Shown here: one piece after another, positions 1 to 6,726 of the stretch
How the letters are laid out: each line of letters begins with the position of its first letter
Position numbering within the stretch: position 1 is the stretch's first letter
From: an uncultured Actinomycetes bacterium
GTDB lineage: Bacteria; Actinomycetota; Actinomycetes; Nanopelagicales; Nanopelagicaceae
Direction of reading: 5' to 3'
DNA: 8,629 nucleotides
Assembly (NCBI GenBank): GCA_903827345.1
Contig: CAIKID010000031.1
Span: forward strand, 1-8,629
Program-made: the position numbers and the translations under genes
Notes under the pieces: model-generated
What the model was told of the DNA's origin: nothing
The model's input: only the letters and a program-made list of their open reading frames with translations
Databases searched by the model: none

Positions 1-722
1 AGGGCTGCGGTGGTGTATTCCAACATTGGTTGGCGTAACGCTGTTTGAATTAAAAATGGAGTAGAGGCAGACATGTAAACCTTTTGATCATGTCGCTGCA
101 TATTCTCTAGCCAATCTGCTTCACTTGGTTCGCAGACCATGATTCTGTCGCCCACCTTTTCGAGCACCTCTAGATAACGGTCGTGTCCGTGGGCCATCTT
201 AATTCCGCACACATTCTCAACATCCGCTAGTTCATTGATGAGGGAAAGAGGAAGTGATACGCCGGAATAATTTGTGTCAAAGAGCCATACTCCAATATCG
301 ACGGCCTCTAAAACCTCCAAAAACCAGCGTTTTAAGCCCTCTTCAGAGGCTTGGGGATAGACAGGATTTATCACCACAACGAAGTCTGCCCCTGTTTCTT
401 GAGCGTGACGAGTTAACTCAATAGTTTCACGCGCCGAGTGAGATCCAGTATGGGCTAGGACGGGAATGCGCCCGCGGGTGTTTTCGACAATTACCTCTAC
501 CGCGCGTTTACGCTCTTCCAAGGTTAGGGCCCAGAACTCACCCATAACCCCGGTACAGAAAACCCCATCAATCTTCAAATCGTCAACCAAGATATCAATA
601 TCGCGCACCAACGCATCTTCATCAAGCAGATCATCAATGGTGAAGGGAGTCGTCATGGCTGCCCACAATCCGTGGAATGAAGAGCGTGCAGCTGCTTTGG
701 AATCTTCTCGCGAGTAATTCAT
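1..722 (-). CDS. DapA-family (dihydrodipicolinate synthase/N-acetylneuraminate lyase) class I aldolase or lyase, 3' end outside window
   Basis: I read 240 codons without a stop from an ATG at 722, preceded by an AAGGGG Shine-Dalgarno site 5 nt upstream that lies across the end of the previous gene (9-nt gap). The family is about 290-300 residues, so roughly the last fifth is cut off by the window edge. The (beta/alpha)8 hallmarks are present: an AAMTTPF start of the barrel (21-27), GVMGE (58-62) where the family has GTTGE, AHTG (90-93), NPVYPQASEEGL (119-130) matching the PYYN..SQEGL region, and GIKMA (173-177) with the Schiff-base lysine K175. Such enzymes form a Schiff base with a 2-oxo acid and cleave or condense it in the cytoplasm. 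It departs from true DapA: Thr44/Thr45 are Val59/Met60, and the Tyr133 region (YNVPSRTG) reads LFDTNYSG, with Phe148 or Leu147 in the tyrosine's place. Lysine biosynthesis is therefore unlikely. Its place at the end of an importer operon suggests a catabolic lyase of unknown substrate. Confidence 0.88.
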   Translation of the reverse strand, partial: MNYSREDSKAAARSSFHGLWAAMTTPFTIDDLLDEDALVRDIDILVDDLKIDGVFCTGVMGEFWALTLEERKRAVEVIVENTRGRIPVLAHTGSHSARETIELTRHAQETGADFVVVINPVYPQASEEGLKRWFLEVLEAVDIGVWLFDTNYSGVSLPLSLINELADVENVCGIKMAHGHDRYLEVLEKVGDRIMVCEPSEADWLENMQRHDQKVYMSASTPFLIQTALRQPMLEYTTAA

Positions 723-731
723 CTTTACCCC

Positions 732-1796
732 TTAGAAAGCTGAACTTAACCAATCGGCGATCGCCGGACGAGCTTTGTACCAAATATTGTTTACAATGTG
801 AACACCATCATCGAAGAGCATCGTGGTACTGGGACCCTGTATCTCTTGCGCGATCAGTTCGGCCTTTGTTGCCGGCGACCAAGGATCGAGGCCACCAAAG
901 ACTTGTAGAACCGGAACTTTTACATCTTTTAAAACTCCGGCAAGCGTTATGGATTCCATCGTGGCAGCAGGGTCGGCTCCCAAGTATTGGTATTGACCTG
1001 TACTGGTTAGGCGCTCCATGCCCGTGAAGCGACCCGCTGGTGAATACCAACTCGAAACTGAAACTAGCGCCTTGATTCGCTTATCAATTGCCGCAGCCCT
1101 AAATGAGAAAAGACCGCCATAAGAAATTCCACACATTGCTAATCGATCTCTATTGATATCAGAGCGTTTAACAAGAGAATCAATCATGGCAACGATCGCC
1201 TTTTCATAATCAGGTCGCAACTTCATCGTGAGACTGACCTCACCCTGGCCTGGACCATCGAAAACAGCAATCGCCATGCCGCGACGTAAAATGTGTTGGG
1301 CTAGATCGTAAAGTTCCTCTTTAGTGGAATCTGCTCCGGGCACCATGAGAACAATGGGGGGATTCTCTACGCCCGTCGGCTTTTGAAGGTAACCATTAAG
1401 CGTGGTGCCATCAAAGGGCACCTCCAGAATTTCCATCGTGGGCTGCAGCAATGGCGCTGCCTTTGCCCAGACCGCTCCCATCGCTTTGAGCCCAGCCTTG
1501 AATTGAGGTTGATCATGGGTGAACATGAAAGTCGCCCAGTGATAAATCAGGCCAGCGCGGACATATGCCTCTCCCGCTGTTATCAGATGACCAGCCGAGA
1601 GCGCTCGATCCCCACGTTCTTCATGTTCTGCAGCTAGCGCGCTCCACTTCAAACACCATTGTTCGTAATCTGTTATTTCGGCCTTGAGTTTTTCAAACTC
1701 CCAAGGCGAGACAGAGTTGGACAAAATTCGCCAGGTGAATCGTCGATACATCGATTCCAGGCGTTCATCCTCAACTGCTGGATCCGTTGGCGTCAT
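732..1796 (-). CDS. Alpha/beta-hydrolase of the 2,6-dihydroxypseudooxynicotine hydrolase / FrsA-like type
   Basis: 354 residues, ATG start with AGGAG 7 nt upstream. An N-terminal helical part (about 1-120, rich in Trp, Tyr and Glu) precedes an alpha/beta-hydrolase core (about 123-354). The apparent catalytic triad is Ser225 in GISYGG (223-228), Asp304 in GGLDPWSP and His333 in DDGVHIVNN. The stretch PGADSTKEE (153-161) followed by FDGPGQGE (179-186) matches the PGxxSTKEE...DGPGQGE pattern of the C-C hydrolase from nicotine-degrading Arthrobacter and its relatives; Asp156 sits where that enzyme has a functional Glu. Length is close to that family (about 367 residues). Members hydrolyse C-C bonds next to a carbonyl, or esters, with a water nucleophile activated by the triad. 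It follows livF by 55 bp and precedes the DapA-like gene by 9 bp, so the three are probably co-transcribed. A cytoplasmic catabolic hydrolase is the best reading. The specific substrate is unknown, and nothing else here points to nicotine. Confidence 0.88.
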   Translation of the reverse strand: MTPTDPAVEDERLESMYRRFTWRILSNSVSPWEFEKLKAEITDYEQWCLKWSALAAEHEERGDRALSAGHLITAGEAYVRAGLIYHWATFMFTHDQPQFKAGLKAMGAVWAKAAPLLQPTMEILEVPFDGTTLNGYLQKPTGVENPPIVLMVPGADSTKEELYDLAQHILRRGMAIAVFDGPGQGEVSLTMKLRPDYEKAIVAMIDSLVKRSDINRDRLAMCGISYGGLFSFRAAAIDKRIKALVSVSSWYSPAGRFTGMERLTSTGQYQYLGADPAATMESITLAGVLKDVKVPVLQVFGGLDPWSPATKAELIAQEIQGPSTTMLFDDGVHIVNNIWYKARPAIADWLSSAF

Positions 1797-1810
1797 TCCA
1801 CCGCTCCTAT

Positions 1811-1823
1811 CTCAACTGTTGAG
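1811..1823. repeat. Perfect 6-1-6 palindrome between livF and the hydrolase gene
   Basis: CTCAAC-T-GTTGAG on the plus strand lies in the 55-nt gap between livF and the alpha/beta-hydrolase gene, just upstream of the latter's Shine-Dalgarno site (AGGAG at 1803-1807). It could be a small mRNA hairpin or a repressor half-site pair. The one-base loop makes a stable RNA hairpin of all six pairs unlikely, so a DNA-binding site or chance is more plausible. No clear -35/-10 pair was seen beside it. Confidence 0.35.
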
Positions 1824-1851
1824 CTCTCTTTATTATGGAGTTAAATCGAAA

Positions 1852-2571
1852 TTACTCCGTTTGCGTACTGCCACCCAGATAAAGAACCTTCATTTGCGGA
1901 TTCTCTAAAATCTCTTTTCCGGTACCTGTGAGTCTGACTCTTCCCGCTTCCAGCACTACGCCGTGAGTGGCAAGACCAAGACCAGCACGAACATTCTGCT
2001 CAACGAGCAAGACGGTGCGACCATGTTCACGCATCTGTCGTACATATCCATACATCGCGGCGGCGGCTTTTGGTTCAAGTCCCATCGACGGTTCATCGAG
2101 CACAACTAGCGCAGGATCCAACATCAGCGCGCGTGCAAATTCGACGGTGCGTTGTTGTCCTCCGGAGAGAGATCCCGCCTTATCCTTCAAGCGATCCTTC
2201 ACCATCGGAAATTGCCCGATTATTTCATCAAAGCGTTGTTGAACGAGTTTCTGATCGTTGATCAAAAAGGCACCCAGTTCGATATTTTCGCGAACCGTTA
2301 GATCAGGGAAGAGGCTACGCGCTTGCATAACTTGCACGATTCCACCTTTGAGGATTGCTTGTGGAGATTTTCCTGCTATCGACTCACCTTGAAAAGTTAC
2401 TTCACCTAGGCGAGGAGTTAGCAACCCGCTTACAACTTTAAGAAGGGTTGATTTTCCAGCACCATTAGGTCCAACCACGCAGGTGATGGAGCCTTTTTCA
2501 ACAGTCAGGTCAACGCCACGAAGGATGTCGCCCCCACCGTAACCTGCAAAAACTCCACTAAGGGTAAGCAC
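1852..2571 (-). CDS. livF: Liv-type ABC importer ATP-binding protein LivF
   Basis: 239 residues, the usual length for LivF. It starts with GTG at 2571, one base after the livG stop, with GGAGG 9 nt upstream inside the last codons of livG. ABC motifs in order: Walker A GPNGAGKS (34-41), Q-loop Gln83 followed by ARSLFPDLTVREN (the LivF-type 'FP-LTV-EN' signature), ABC signature LSGGQQ (135-140), Walker B LVVLDEP (155-161), and LVEQN (189-193), where the LivF subfamily carries EQN at the H-loop position. The short C-terminus ending in YLGG is also typical. It would pair with LivG on the cytoplasmic face of LivHM and hydrolyse ATP to drive uptake. Nothing looks damaged. Confidence 0.96.
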   Translation of the reverse strand: MLTLSGVFAGYGGGDILRGVDLTVEKGSITCVVGPNGAGKSTLLKVVSGLLTPRLGEVTFQGESIAGKSPQAILKGGIVQVMQARSLFPDLTVRENIELGAFLINDQKLVQQRFDEIIGQFPMVKDRLKDKAGSLSGGQQRTVEFARALMLDPALVVLDEPSMGLEPKAAAAMYGYVRQMREHGRTVLLVEQNVRAGLGLATHGVVLEAGRVRLTGTGKEILENPQMKVLYLGGSTQTE

Positions 2572-2572
2572 C

Positions 2573-3322
2573 TTATTTAACCTCCGTCATATCTGTACCC
2601 AAGTACGCCTCAAGAACTGCTGGGTCATTTCGAATGAGCTCTGGCTTGCCTTCAAGAAGTGCGCTTCCCTGATGCATAACCGAGACTTGATCGCAGATTC
2701 CCATGACAAATTCCATATCGTGTTCAACGATAATAAATGTAACTCCAGTCTTGTTTAACTCCTTGATTCGTCCACCTAGGTGCTTTAACAAGGTGGGATT
2801 AACTCCACCGGCAGGTTCATCAAGCAACATAACTTTTGGTTCGGCCACCATAATGAAGGCAAACTCCAGCAGTTTTTGTTGGCCGTATGACAAACTACCC
2901 GCAGGTTCACGAGCTAGCTTGGTTAACCCAACGAAATCTAAACTTTCCAGTGCCCTAGCGCGTTCATCTGGCTGAGACCATTGACGCATTTGCGCTATGA
3001 GCCCGTGGCGTTGCGCCGCAATATGCACATTCTCGATGACCGTTAAGCGCGGGAAAATTCTTGTCAACTGAAAAGTACGACCAATACCCGCCGCGAAAAC
3101 TTCATCCGGTGTGGAGTTCGTTATGTCCTTGCCTCTGAAAGTTACCTTGCCAGAATCTGGAGTTTCATAACCGGTCATGACATTAAATAACGTGGTTTTA
3201 CCCGAACCGTTAGGCCCGATCAAACCATTAATGGCACCCTCTTGGAAATTCATGGTGCAGTTCCTAAGAGCCTGAATTCCACCGTAATTCTTAGTTATGC
3301 CTTCTACTCCTAGAAGTGTCAT
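2573..3322 (-). CDS. livG: Liv-type ABC importer ATP-binding protein LivG
   Basis: 249 residues. The ATG at 3322 overlaps the TGA of livM in an ATGA junction, and only a weak, distant GAGG lies upstream, so translation is probably coupled. Motifs: Walker A GPNGSGKT (36-43), Q-loop Gln85 in GRTFQLTRIFPRLTVIENV (the LivG-type RTFQ signature), ABC signature LSYGQQ (144-149), Walker B VMLLDEPAGGVNP (164-176) and H-loop His201 in VEHDM. LSYGQQ and DEPAGG-NP separate it from LivF and mark it as LivG. It forms the ATPase heterodimer with LivF. The MTEVK end contains the Shine-Dalgarno site for livF. Confidence 0.96.
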   Translation of the reverse strand: MTLLGVEGITKNYGGIQALRNCTMNFQEGAINGLIGPNGSGKTTLFNVMTGYETPDSGKVTFRGKDITNSTPDEVFAAGIGRTFQLTRIFPRLTVIENVHIAAQRHGLIAQMRQWSQPDERARALESLDFVGLTKLAREPAGSLSYGQQKLLEFAFIMVAEPKVMLLDEPAGGVNPTLLKHLGGRIKELNKTGVTFIIVEHDMEFVMGICDQVSVMHQGSALLEGKPELIRNDPAVLEAYLGTDMTEVK

Positions 3323-4389
3323 TTGTGAGCACCCGCCTCTGCTGGACCCTCTGATTCGGAGTCAAGTATTCGTTGTTCCTTACGGACTACATGTGATCGC
3401 CATTTATCGGAAATTGCTGGTACCACTCCGCCCGGTAGCAACCGCAAGATCAGAATGAAGAGAGCTCCATATACGATCAAGAAGACGTTTGCTCCGCCAA
3501 ATGTGATCAAGAAATACTGCTGGGCCCCAGAAATAATCAATGCTCCAAGTGACGGTCCCAAGATTGTTCCGAGTCCACCTGCGAAGGCCATGATCGAAAG
3601 TTCGAGATCGAAGGCAGGATCGAAGGAGAATTGTGGGTAAACAGAACCTACGAACATGGCATACATGCATCCCGCGGCACCTAAGAAGATAGCCGAGATA
3701 ACAAATGCCGTGAGCTTTGAATTTCGGGTGTTGATTCCCAGGCTGCGCGCGCGATCTTCATCGTCGCGGATAGCCAACAAACTTAGACCGAACTTCGATC
3801 GGCGAATCATAAATGAGGTCACGATCGCGATTATTGCCAAGAAGAGGCCCACATAATAGTAAGGAAGGTTAAATATCGATCCATCCCAAGGAGGTTGTGA
3901 AACTTCCAGACCTTGCGATCCACCAGTCCAGCCACGCAGGTTATAAGCGAAGAGCTGAAAGATAAACATCAGCGCAATAGTAAGAACAATAAAGGTGTGT
4001 TTGCGAACCCGCAGAACAATTAACCCAATAGGGATTGCGGCAAGGCCAGCCAAGAACATCGAAACAGGGATAAGAAGGAAAGTCTCCCACCCTGGTGGAA
4101 TCTGCCAATACGAAGCCAACATTGCAGTTGCGTACTGTCCAATTCCGAAGAAGACAGCGTGGCCAAGTGCGATATAGCCGGTATATCCCGAGAAGATATT
4201 CCATCCAGTCACTGCCATTAAGAAAATCATGGCAAAGACACCAATGGTTGAAATGGTTGGGTTATTGAAAACCAGTGGGAAGAGAACTAGCACCAAGAAT
4301 CCCACGGCGAGAGCTCCAAATCGAATTGCTTTTGGCACTTCGTAGGATGGTGGAGTCGGGCGCTGACTGATCGTCGTATCGGTACTCAC
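3319..4389 (-). CDS. livM: Liv-type ABC importer permease LivM
   Basis: 356 residues. Start is GTG at 4389, overlapping the livH stop (GTGA), with a GGGAG Shine-Dalgarno site 10 nt upstream. A short polar N-terminus (1-22) is followed by about eight to nine hydrophobic segments (roughly 24-41, 46-62, 72-92, 105-127, 132-150, 177-194, 226-246, 263-290, 300-319). The conserved LivM block GWNIFSGYTGYIALGHAVFFG is at 62-82. The coupling (EAA-like) loop, which contacts the ATPases, is around 200-226 (SKFGLSLLAIRDDEDRARSLGI), and GGLGTILGPSLGAL lies at 271-284. The C-terminal tail (about 325-356) is charged and presumably cytoplasmic. LivM and LivH form the inner-membrane channel for substrate delivered by the neighbouring binding protein. 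Family assignment is firm; substrate is not predictable from the permease. Confidence 0.95.
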   Translation of the reverse strand: MSTDTTISQRPTPPSYEVPKAIRFGALAVGFLVLVLFPLVFNNPTISTIGVFAMIFLMAVTGWNIFSGYTGYIALGHAVFFGIGQYATAMLASYWQIPPGWETFLLIPVSMFLAGLAAIPIGLIVLRVRKHTFIVLTIALMFIFQLFAYNLRGWTGGSQGLEVSQPPWDGSIFNLPYYYVGLFLAIIAIVTSFMIRRSKFGLSLLAIRDDEDRARSLGINTRNSKLTAFVISAIFLGAAGCMYAMFVGSVYPQFSFDPAFDLELSIMAFAGGLGTILGPSLGALIISGAQQYFLITFGGANVFLIVYGALFILILRLLPGGVVPAISDKWRSHVVRKEQRILDSESEGPAEAGAHK

Positions 4390-5258
4390 TGAGCTCGTAC
4401 TCCCTTTTTACCAAATAGACCTTGAGGTCTAACCAATAGGACCAACATCAAAATCATGTAGAAAGCCGTTGAACCCCAAACTGGAGACCAGACAACTGCC
4501 ACCACATCTTGAATCACCAACATGAAGATGGCCGCGACTAGTGCACCACCTACGCTGCCGAAACCACCCAGAATTACGATTACCAAGAGCCGAGAAATAA
4601 TGTCGTACGAACTAGATGCATTGAACGCATTGGTTGTTCCAAAGATCATTCCACCAATTGCGGCAAGACCGATACCTATGCCCAAGGTAATCATGGAGAC
4701 TCGATCGGTATCGATTCCAACCAAACGAGCGGCAACTGGGTTCTGCATGGATGCTCGCAAAGAACGTCCAAATTTGGTGCGATATGTAACGAAATATAGG
4801 CAACTCAGTAGGAACGCGCTAAGCAAGAAGGAGAGGACATAAATCAAAGGAAAATTAAGTTTTCCGATACGCAGCGAATTGTTGATGTACGAAGCGTGGA
4901 TCTGCACAAAACCACTGTTATAACAGATATCCAGTATGCCTTCGATCAAAGTGGCAACTGCAAACATTGTCAGAAGCGACATCACGACTTTGTTTGTCTT
5001 AATCGGTTTAATTAAGAAAACATAAATGAACATACCCAAAGCGGTCATCAAGGGAGTCGTGAAGATCAACGACACAAATGGATCTATATGGAAATGTATA
5101 GTAAGTGAATAACTGAGATAAGCGCCTAGAACAATGAGAGCACCGATTGCAAAATTCACGATATCCATTACGCCAAAGACCAGCGTAAGTCCTGCTGCCA
5201 TCAAGGCGTAAAAGCCGCCGACGAGAATTCCTTCAATGATTGCCTGTAAAACTAACAC
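4386..5258 (-). CDS. livH: Liv-type ABC importer permease LivH
   Basis: 290 residues, the normal LivH length. Start is GTG at 5258 with a clear GGGAGG Shine-Dalgarno site 9 nt upstream. The N-terminal block GILVGGFYALMAAGLTLVFGVMDIVNFAIGA (10-40) is the family signature; the usual NFAHG reads NFAIG here. About eight hydrophobic segments follow. The EAA-like coupling loop is at about 158-186 (RTKFGRSLRAS...VAARLVGIDTDRV), and GGFGSVGGALVAA (231-243) is the second conserved glycine block. It pairs with LivM in the membrane. It is the first gene after the intercistronic hairpin that follows livK, so its mRNA level may be lower than that of livK. Confidence 0.95.
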   Translation of the reverse strand: MLVLQAIIEGILVGGFYALMAAGLTLVFGVMDIVNFAIGALIVLGAYLSYSLTIHFHIDPFVSLIFTTPLMTALGMFIYVFLIKPIKTNKVVMSLLTMFAVATLIEGILDICYNSGFVQIHASYINNSLRIGKLNFPLIYVLSFLLSAFLLSCLYFVTYRTKFGRSLRASMQNPVAARLVGIDTDRVSMITLGIGIGLAAIGGMIFGTTNAFNASSSYDIISRLLVIVILGGFGSVGGALVAAIFMLVIQDVVAVVWSPVWGSTAFYMILMLVLLVRPQGLFGKKGVRAQ

Positions 5259-5297
5259 GCTGGTAAGCCTCCCAATGTTGGTATCTCGTTTATTAGT

Positions 5298-5331
5298 GAA
5301 ACAGAGCGGACTTTAGAGCCCGCCCTGTTTC
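5298..5331 (-). promoter_or_regulatory. Intercistronic RNA hairpin between livK and livH
   Basis: Read on the minus strand, GAAACAGGGCGG (5331-5320) pairs along its full length with CCGCTCTGTTTC (5309-5298), 12 bp including one G-U wobble, around a 10-nt loop. The plus-strand transcript would have an A-C mismatch instead, so the structure is better in the direction of transcription. It begins 12 nt after the livK stop. No U-tract follows, so it is not a standard intrinsic terminator. A likely role is protecting the upstream livK mRNA from 3' exonucleases, or partial attenuation, so that more binding protein than permease is made. That arrangement is known for binding-protein transport operons, and its use here is inferred. 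Confidence 0.65.
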
Positions 5332-5343
5332 GGTAATTACTTT

Positions 5344-6600
5344 TTACGCTCCTGGTGTAGTTCCCCAAGCGGGACGTAGCGTCTCGATTGGTGAAACCTT
5401 GTCAGGACCGCCTAGAGGCAATACAGGAACATATTGACCCTTCTGCCATTGGAAGACATAAGGTGCGGCTCCAGAGTTTTGACCATCTGCAGCGAATTGA
5501 ACTGGCCCTTGAACACTCATGAACTTAGCTCCGGAGTGTAGGTACGCCTGCAATTTAACATTGCTGGTTGATCCAACCTTGTTAACTGCTTGAGCGAGAA
5601 CCTGGCCTGCAGCAAACGCCTCTGGCACGTCGGCATTGATTGAGTTGATATCTCCACCATAGGTCTTGATATACAGAGCAACCATGTCCTTGTTACCAGT
5701 GTAATTTGATGTTGGAATCCAAGTATTTGGAACCATGATTCCTTCAGTGTTAGTAATTCCCACACTCTTGGTGAAGTCAGCGCCCTGGTCGGGACCTGAA
5801 GCCATGATGAGCTGCTCTGGGTTGTACTTAGCCTGAATGAAGTTTTGAATCATTGCATAACCATCAGGTGGCATCGTTCCCAAGATTGCGATCTTTGCGC
5901 CGGAAGCGGCAACAGCTGATGCGATAGGAGAGAAGTCAGTTGTCTCCGCTGGGTACACCTTGTAAACGGCTTCAGTGAAGCCCTTCGCGTCGAGGTATGC
6001 CTTAGCAAAGTCCACCATTGGTTGAATAAATGGATCATCCATCGTTGCGTATGCAATTGGCTGTGGCTTCTGTGTTGCAGCCAACCACTTTGCATAAGTA
6101 ACGAGTTGATATGTGGCTGAAGCTGAAACGTCAAAGACGTTCTTCAGGCCACGTGAGAAGACGGATGGTCCGCCGCCGATACCTTCGAGCATTACATAGT
6201 GATAACGATTTGCAATGTCAGAGGCTGGCTTGGTCAACTTGGTTGAGTAGGGTCCGAGGACAAAATCAACCTTGTCTGAAGTAATAAATTTTTGATAGTT
6301 GGTTACAACTTGAGTTGGACTAGAAGCATCCGAAAGGAACTTCAACACGACTGGGCGTCCAAGAATTCCGCCGTGCGCATTCTGCCAGGTGGCCCAAATT
6401 TTGTAACCTTGCTGGGTTGCTTTTCCGTCACCGGAGAAGTCACCAGATAGTGAAACTGAGATACCGATTGTGATCGGCTTTGGAGCGGCATAGGCGTTAG
6501 GGACTGCAAGCCCCGTAACAGCTAATGCCACAGCGCTAAGAGCAGCGCCGAGTTGAACTTTGTGTCGGCTGGCTACGCTGCCGAACCTAGAAATGTGCAT
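5344..6600 (-). CDS. livK: Liv-type ABC importer substrate-binding protein (LivK-like, type 1 periplasmic-binding fold)
   Basis: 418 residues, ATG start with GAGG 6 nt upstream. N-terminus is a signal peptide: basic region 1-16 (Arg5, Arg12, Lys14), hydrophobic core about 17-33, and a signal peptidase I site after NAYA (cleavage 38/39). Mature protein begins PKPITIGISVSLSGDFSGDGKATQQGY, the standard opening of the family (substrate loop near SGDFSG, 52-57), followed by NAHGGILGRPVVLKFLSDAS (74-93), VDFVLGPYST (111-120) and the second lobe from about 160. There is no cysteine anywhere, so it is not a lipoprotein and would be soluble in the periplasm or wall space, not membrane-anchored. Ligand of the transporter is not readable: these proteins bind amino acids, amides, aromatic acids, urea and others. 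A promoter and two candidate operators lie directly upstream. Confidence 0.92.
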   Translation of the reverse strand: MHISRFGSVASRHKVQLGAALSAVALAVTGLAVPNAYAAPKPITIGISVSLSGDFSGDGKATQQGYKIWATWQNAHGGILGRPVVLKFLSDASSPTQVVTNYQKFITSDKVDFVLGPYSTKLTKPASDIANRYHYVMLEGIGGGPSVFSRGLKNVFDVSASATYQLVTYAKWLAATQKPQPIAYATMDDPFIQPMVDFAKAYLDAKGFTEAVYKVYPAETTDFSPIASAVAASGAKIAILGTMPPDGYAMIQNFIQAKYNPEQLIMASGPDQGADFTKSVGITNTEGIMVPNTWIPTSNYTGNKDMVALYIKTYGGDINSINADVPEAFAAGQVLAQAVNKVGSTSNVKLQAYLHSGAKFMSVQGPVQFAADGQNSGAAPYVFQWQKGQYVPVLPLGGPDKVSPIETLRPAWGTTPGA

Positions 6601-6606
6601 TCTCTT

Positions 6607-6611
6607 CCTCT
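6607..6611 (-). promoter_or_regulatory. Ribosome binding site of livK
   Basis: AGAGG on the minus strand, within GAGAGGAAG, ends 6 nt before the livK ATG. It supports the ATG at 6600 as the start, which also places the complete signal peptide in frame. Confidence 0.7.
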
Positions 6612-6643
6612 CGGTTAGTCACGATGTGCTTCCGGGTAATGTC

Positions 6644-6657
6644 CGCAATCGTTTGCA
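6644..6657 (-). promoter_or_regulatory. LacI/GalR-family operator candidate (cre-like)
   Basis: The minus strand reads TGCAAACGATTGCG. It matches 9 of the 10 fixed positions of the LacI/GalR/CcpA-type consensus TGnAAnCGnTTnCA, including the central CG that LacI-family hinge helices insert into. It begins 4 nt downstream of the -10 box, across the expected transcription start, which is the position for repression. No regulator gene is in the window. Confidence 0.5.
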
Positions 6658-6661
6658 GAAA

Positions 6662-6688
6662 GTTATACCCGTCATCTACCTAAGTCAA
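6662..6688 (-). promoter_or_regulatory. Sigma70-type promoter candidate for livK and downstream genes
   Basis: On the minus strand, TTGACT (6688-6683) is followed by TATAAC (6667-6662) with a 15-nt spacer. Each box differs from consensus at one base (TTGACA, TATAAT). The spacer is one to two bases short of the optimum, which is common in regulated promoters. It lies about 60-90 nt before livK, in the only long gap in the cluster, so transport and downstream enzymes may be transcribed separately from the two genes upstream. Confidence 0.55.
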
Positions 6689-6694
6689 TGACTT
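6682..6694. promoter_or_regulatory. Perfect 6-1-6 palindrome overlapping the -35 box
   Basis: AAGTCA-A-TGACTT on the plus strand is a perfect inverted repeat that covers the TTGACT -35 box of the livK promoter. Short odd-centred dyads like this are typical of GntR- or MarR-family binding. In this place it could be a repressor operator. The family of the cognate regulator is not deducible. Confidence 0.45.
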
Positions 6695-6726
6695 TCTGTG
6701 GATTTAATACAACGTTTTGGTTGCGC

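Larger units (their letters stand above)
6601..6726 (-). other. Intergenic control region between the dehydrogenase gene and livK
   Basis: This 126-bp gap is the longest in the window. It has no gene and no intrinsic terminator for the dehydrogenase gene, so read-through from upstream is possible. It holds, in transcription order, the palindrome over the -35 box, the -10 box, the LacI-type operator and the livK ribosome binding site. Confidence 0.6.

Noticed and set aside
1..722. dapA for lysine biosynthesis
   Set aside because: Key DapA residues (Thr44, Thr45, Tyr133, Arg138) are not kept, and the gene is in a catabolic/transport operon.
732..1796. Nicotine degradation gene
   Set aside because: The resemblance is to a family; no other nicotine or pyridine pathway gene is in the window.
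4522..4842. Plus-strand open frame of 106 codons inside livH
   Set aside because: It is antisense to a well-conserved permease, has low-complexity composition and no recognisable domain. The same applies to other plus-strand frames, such as 677-1027 and 8285-8581.
5259..5343. Intrinsic terminator after livK
   Set aside because: The hairpin is strong, but the sequence after it on the minus strand (ACTAATAAACGAG) has no U-run, and livH-M-G-F follow in the same direction.
1852..6600. Genuine leucine/isoleucine/valine uptake system
   Set aside because: The subunit families and order are the standard ones, but linkage to catabolic enzymes argues for another substrate. The liv symbols mark family only.
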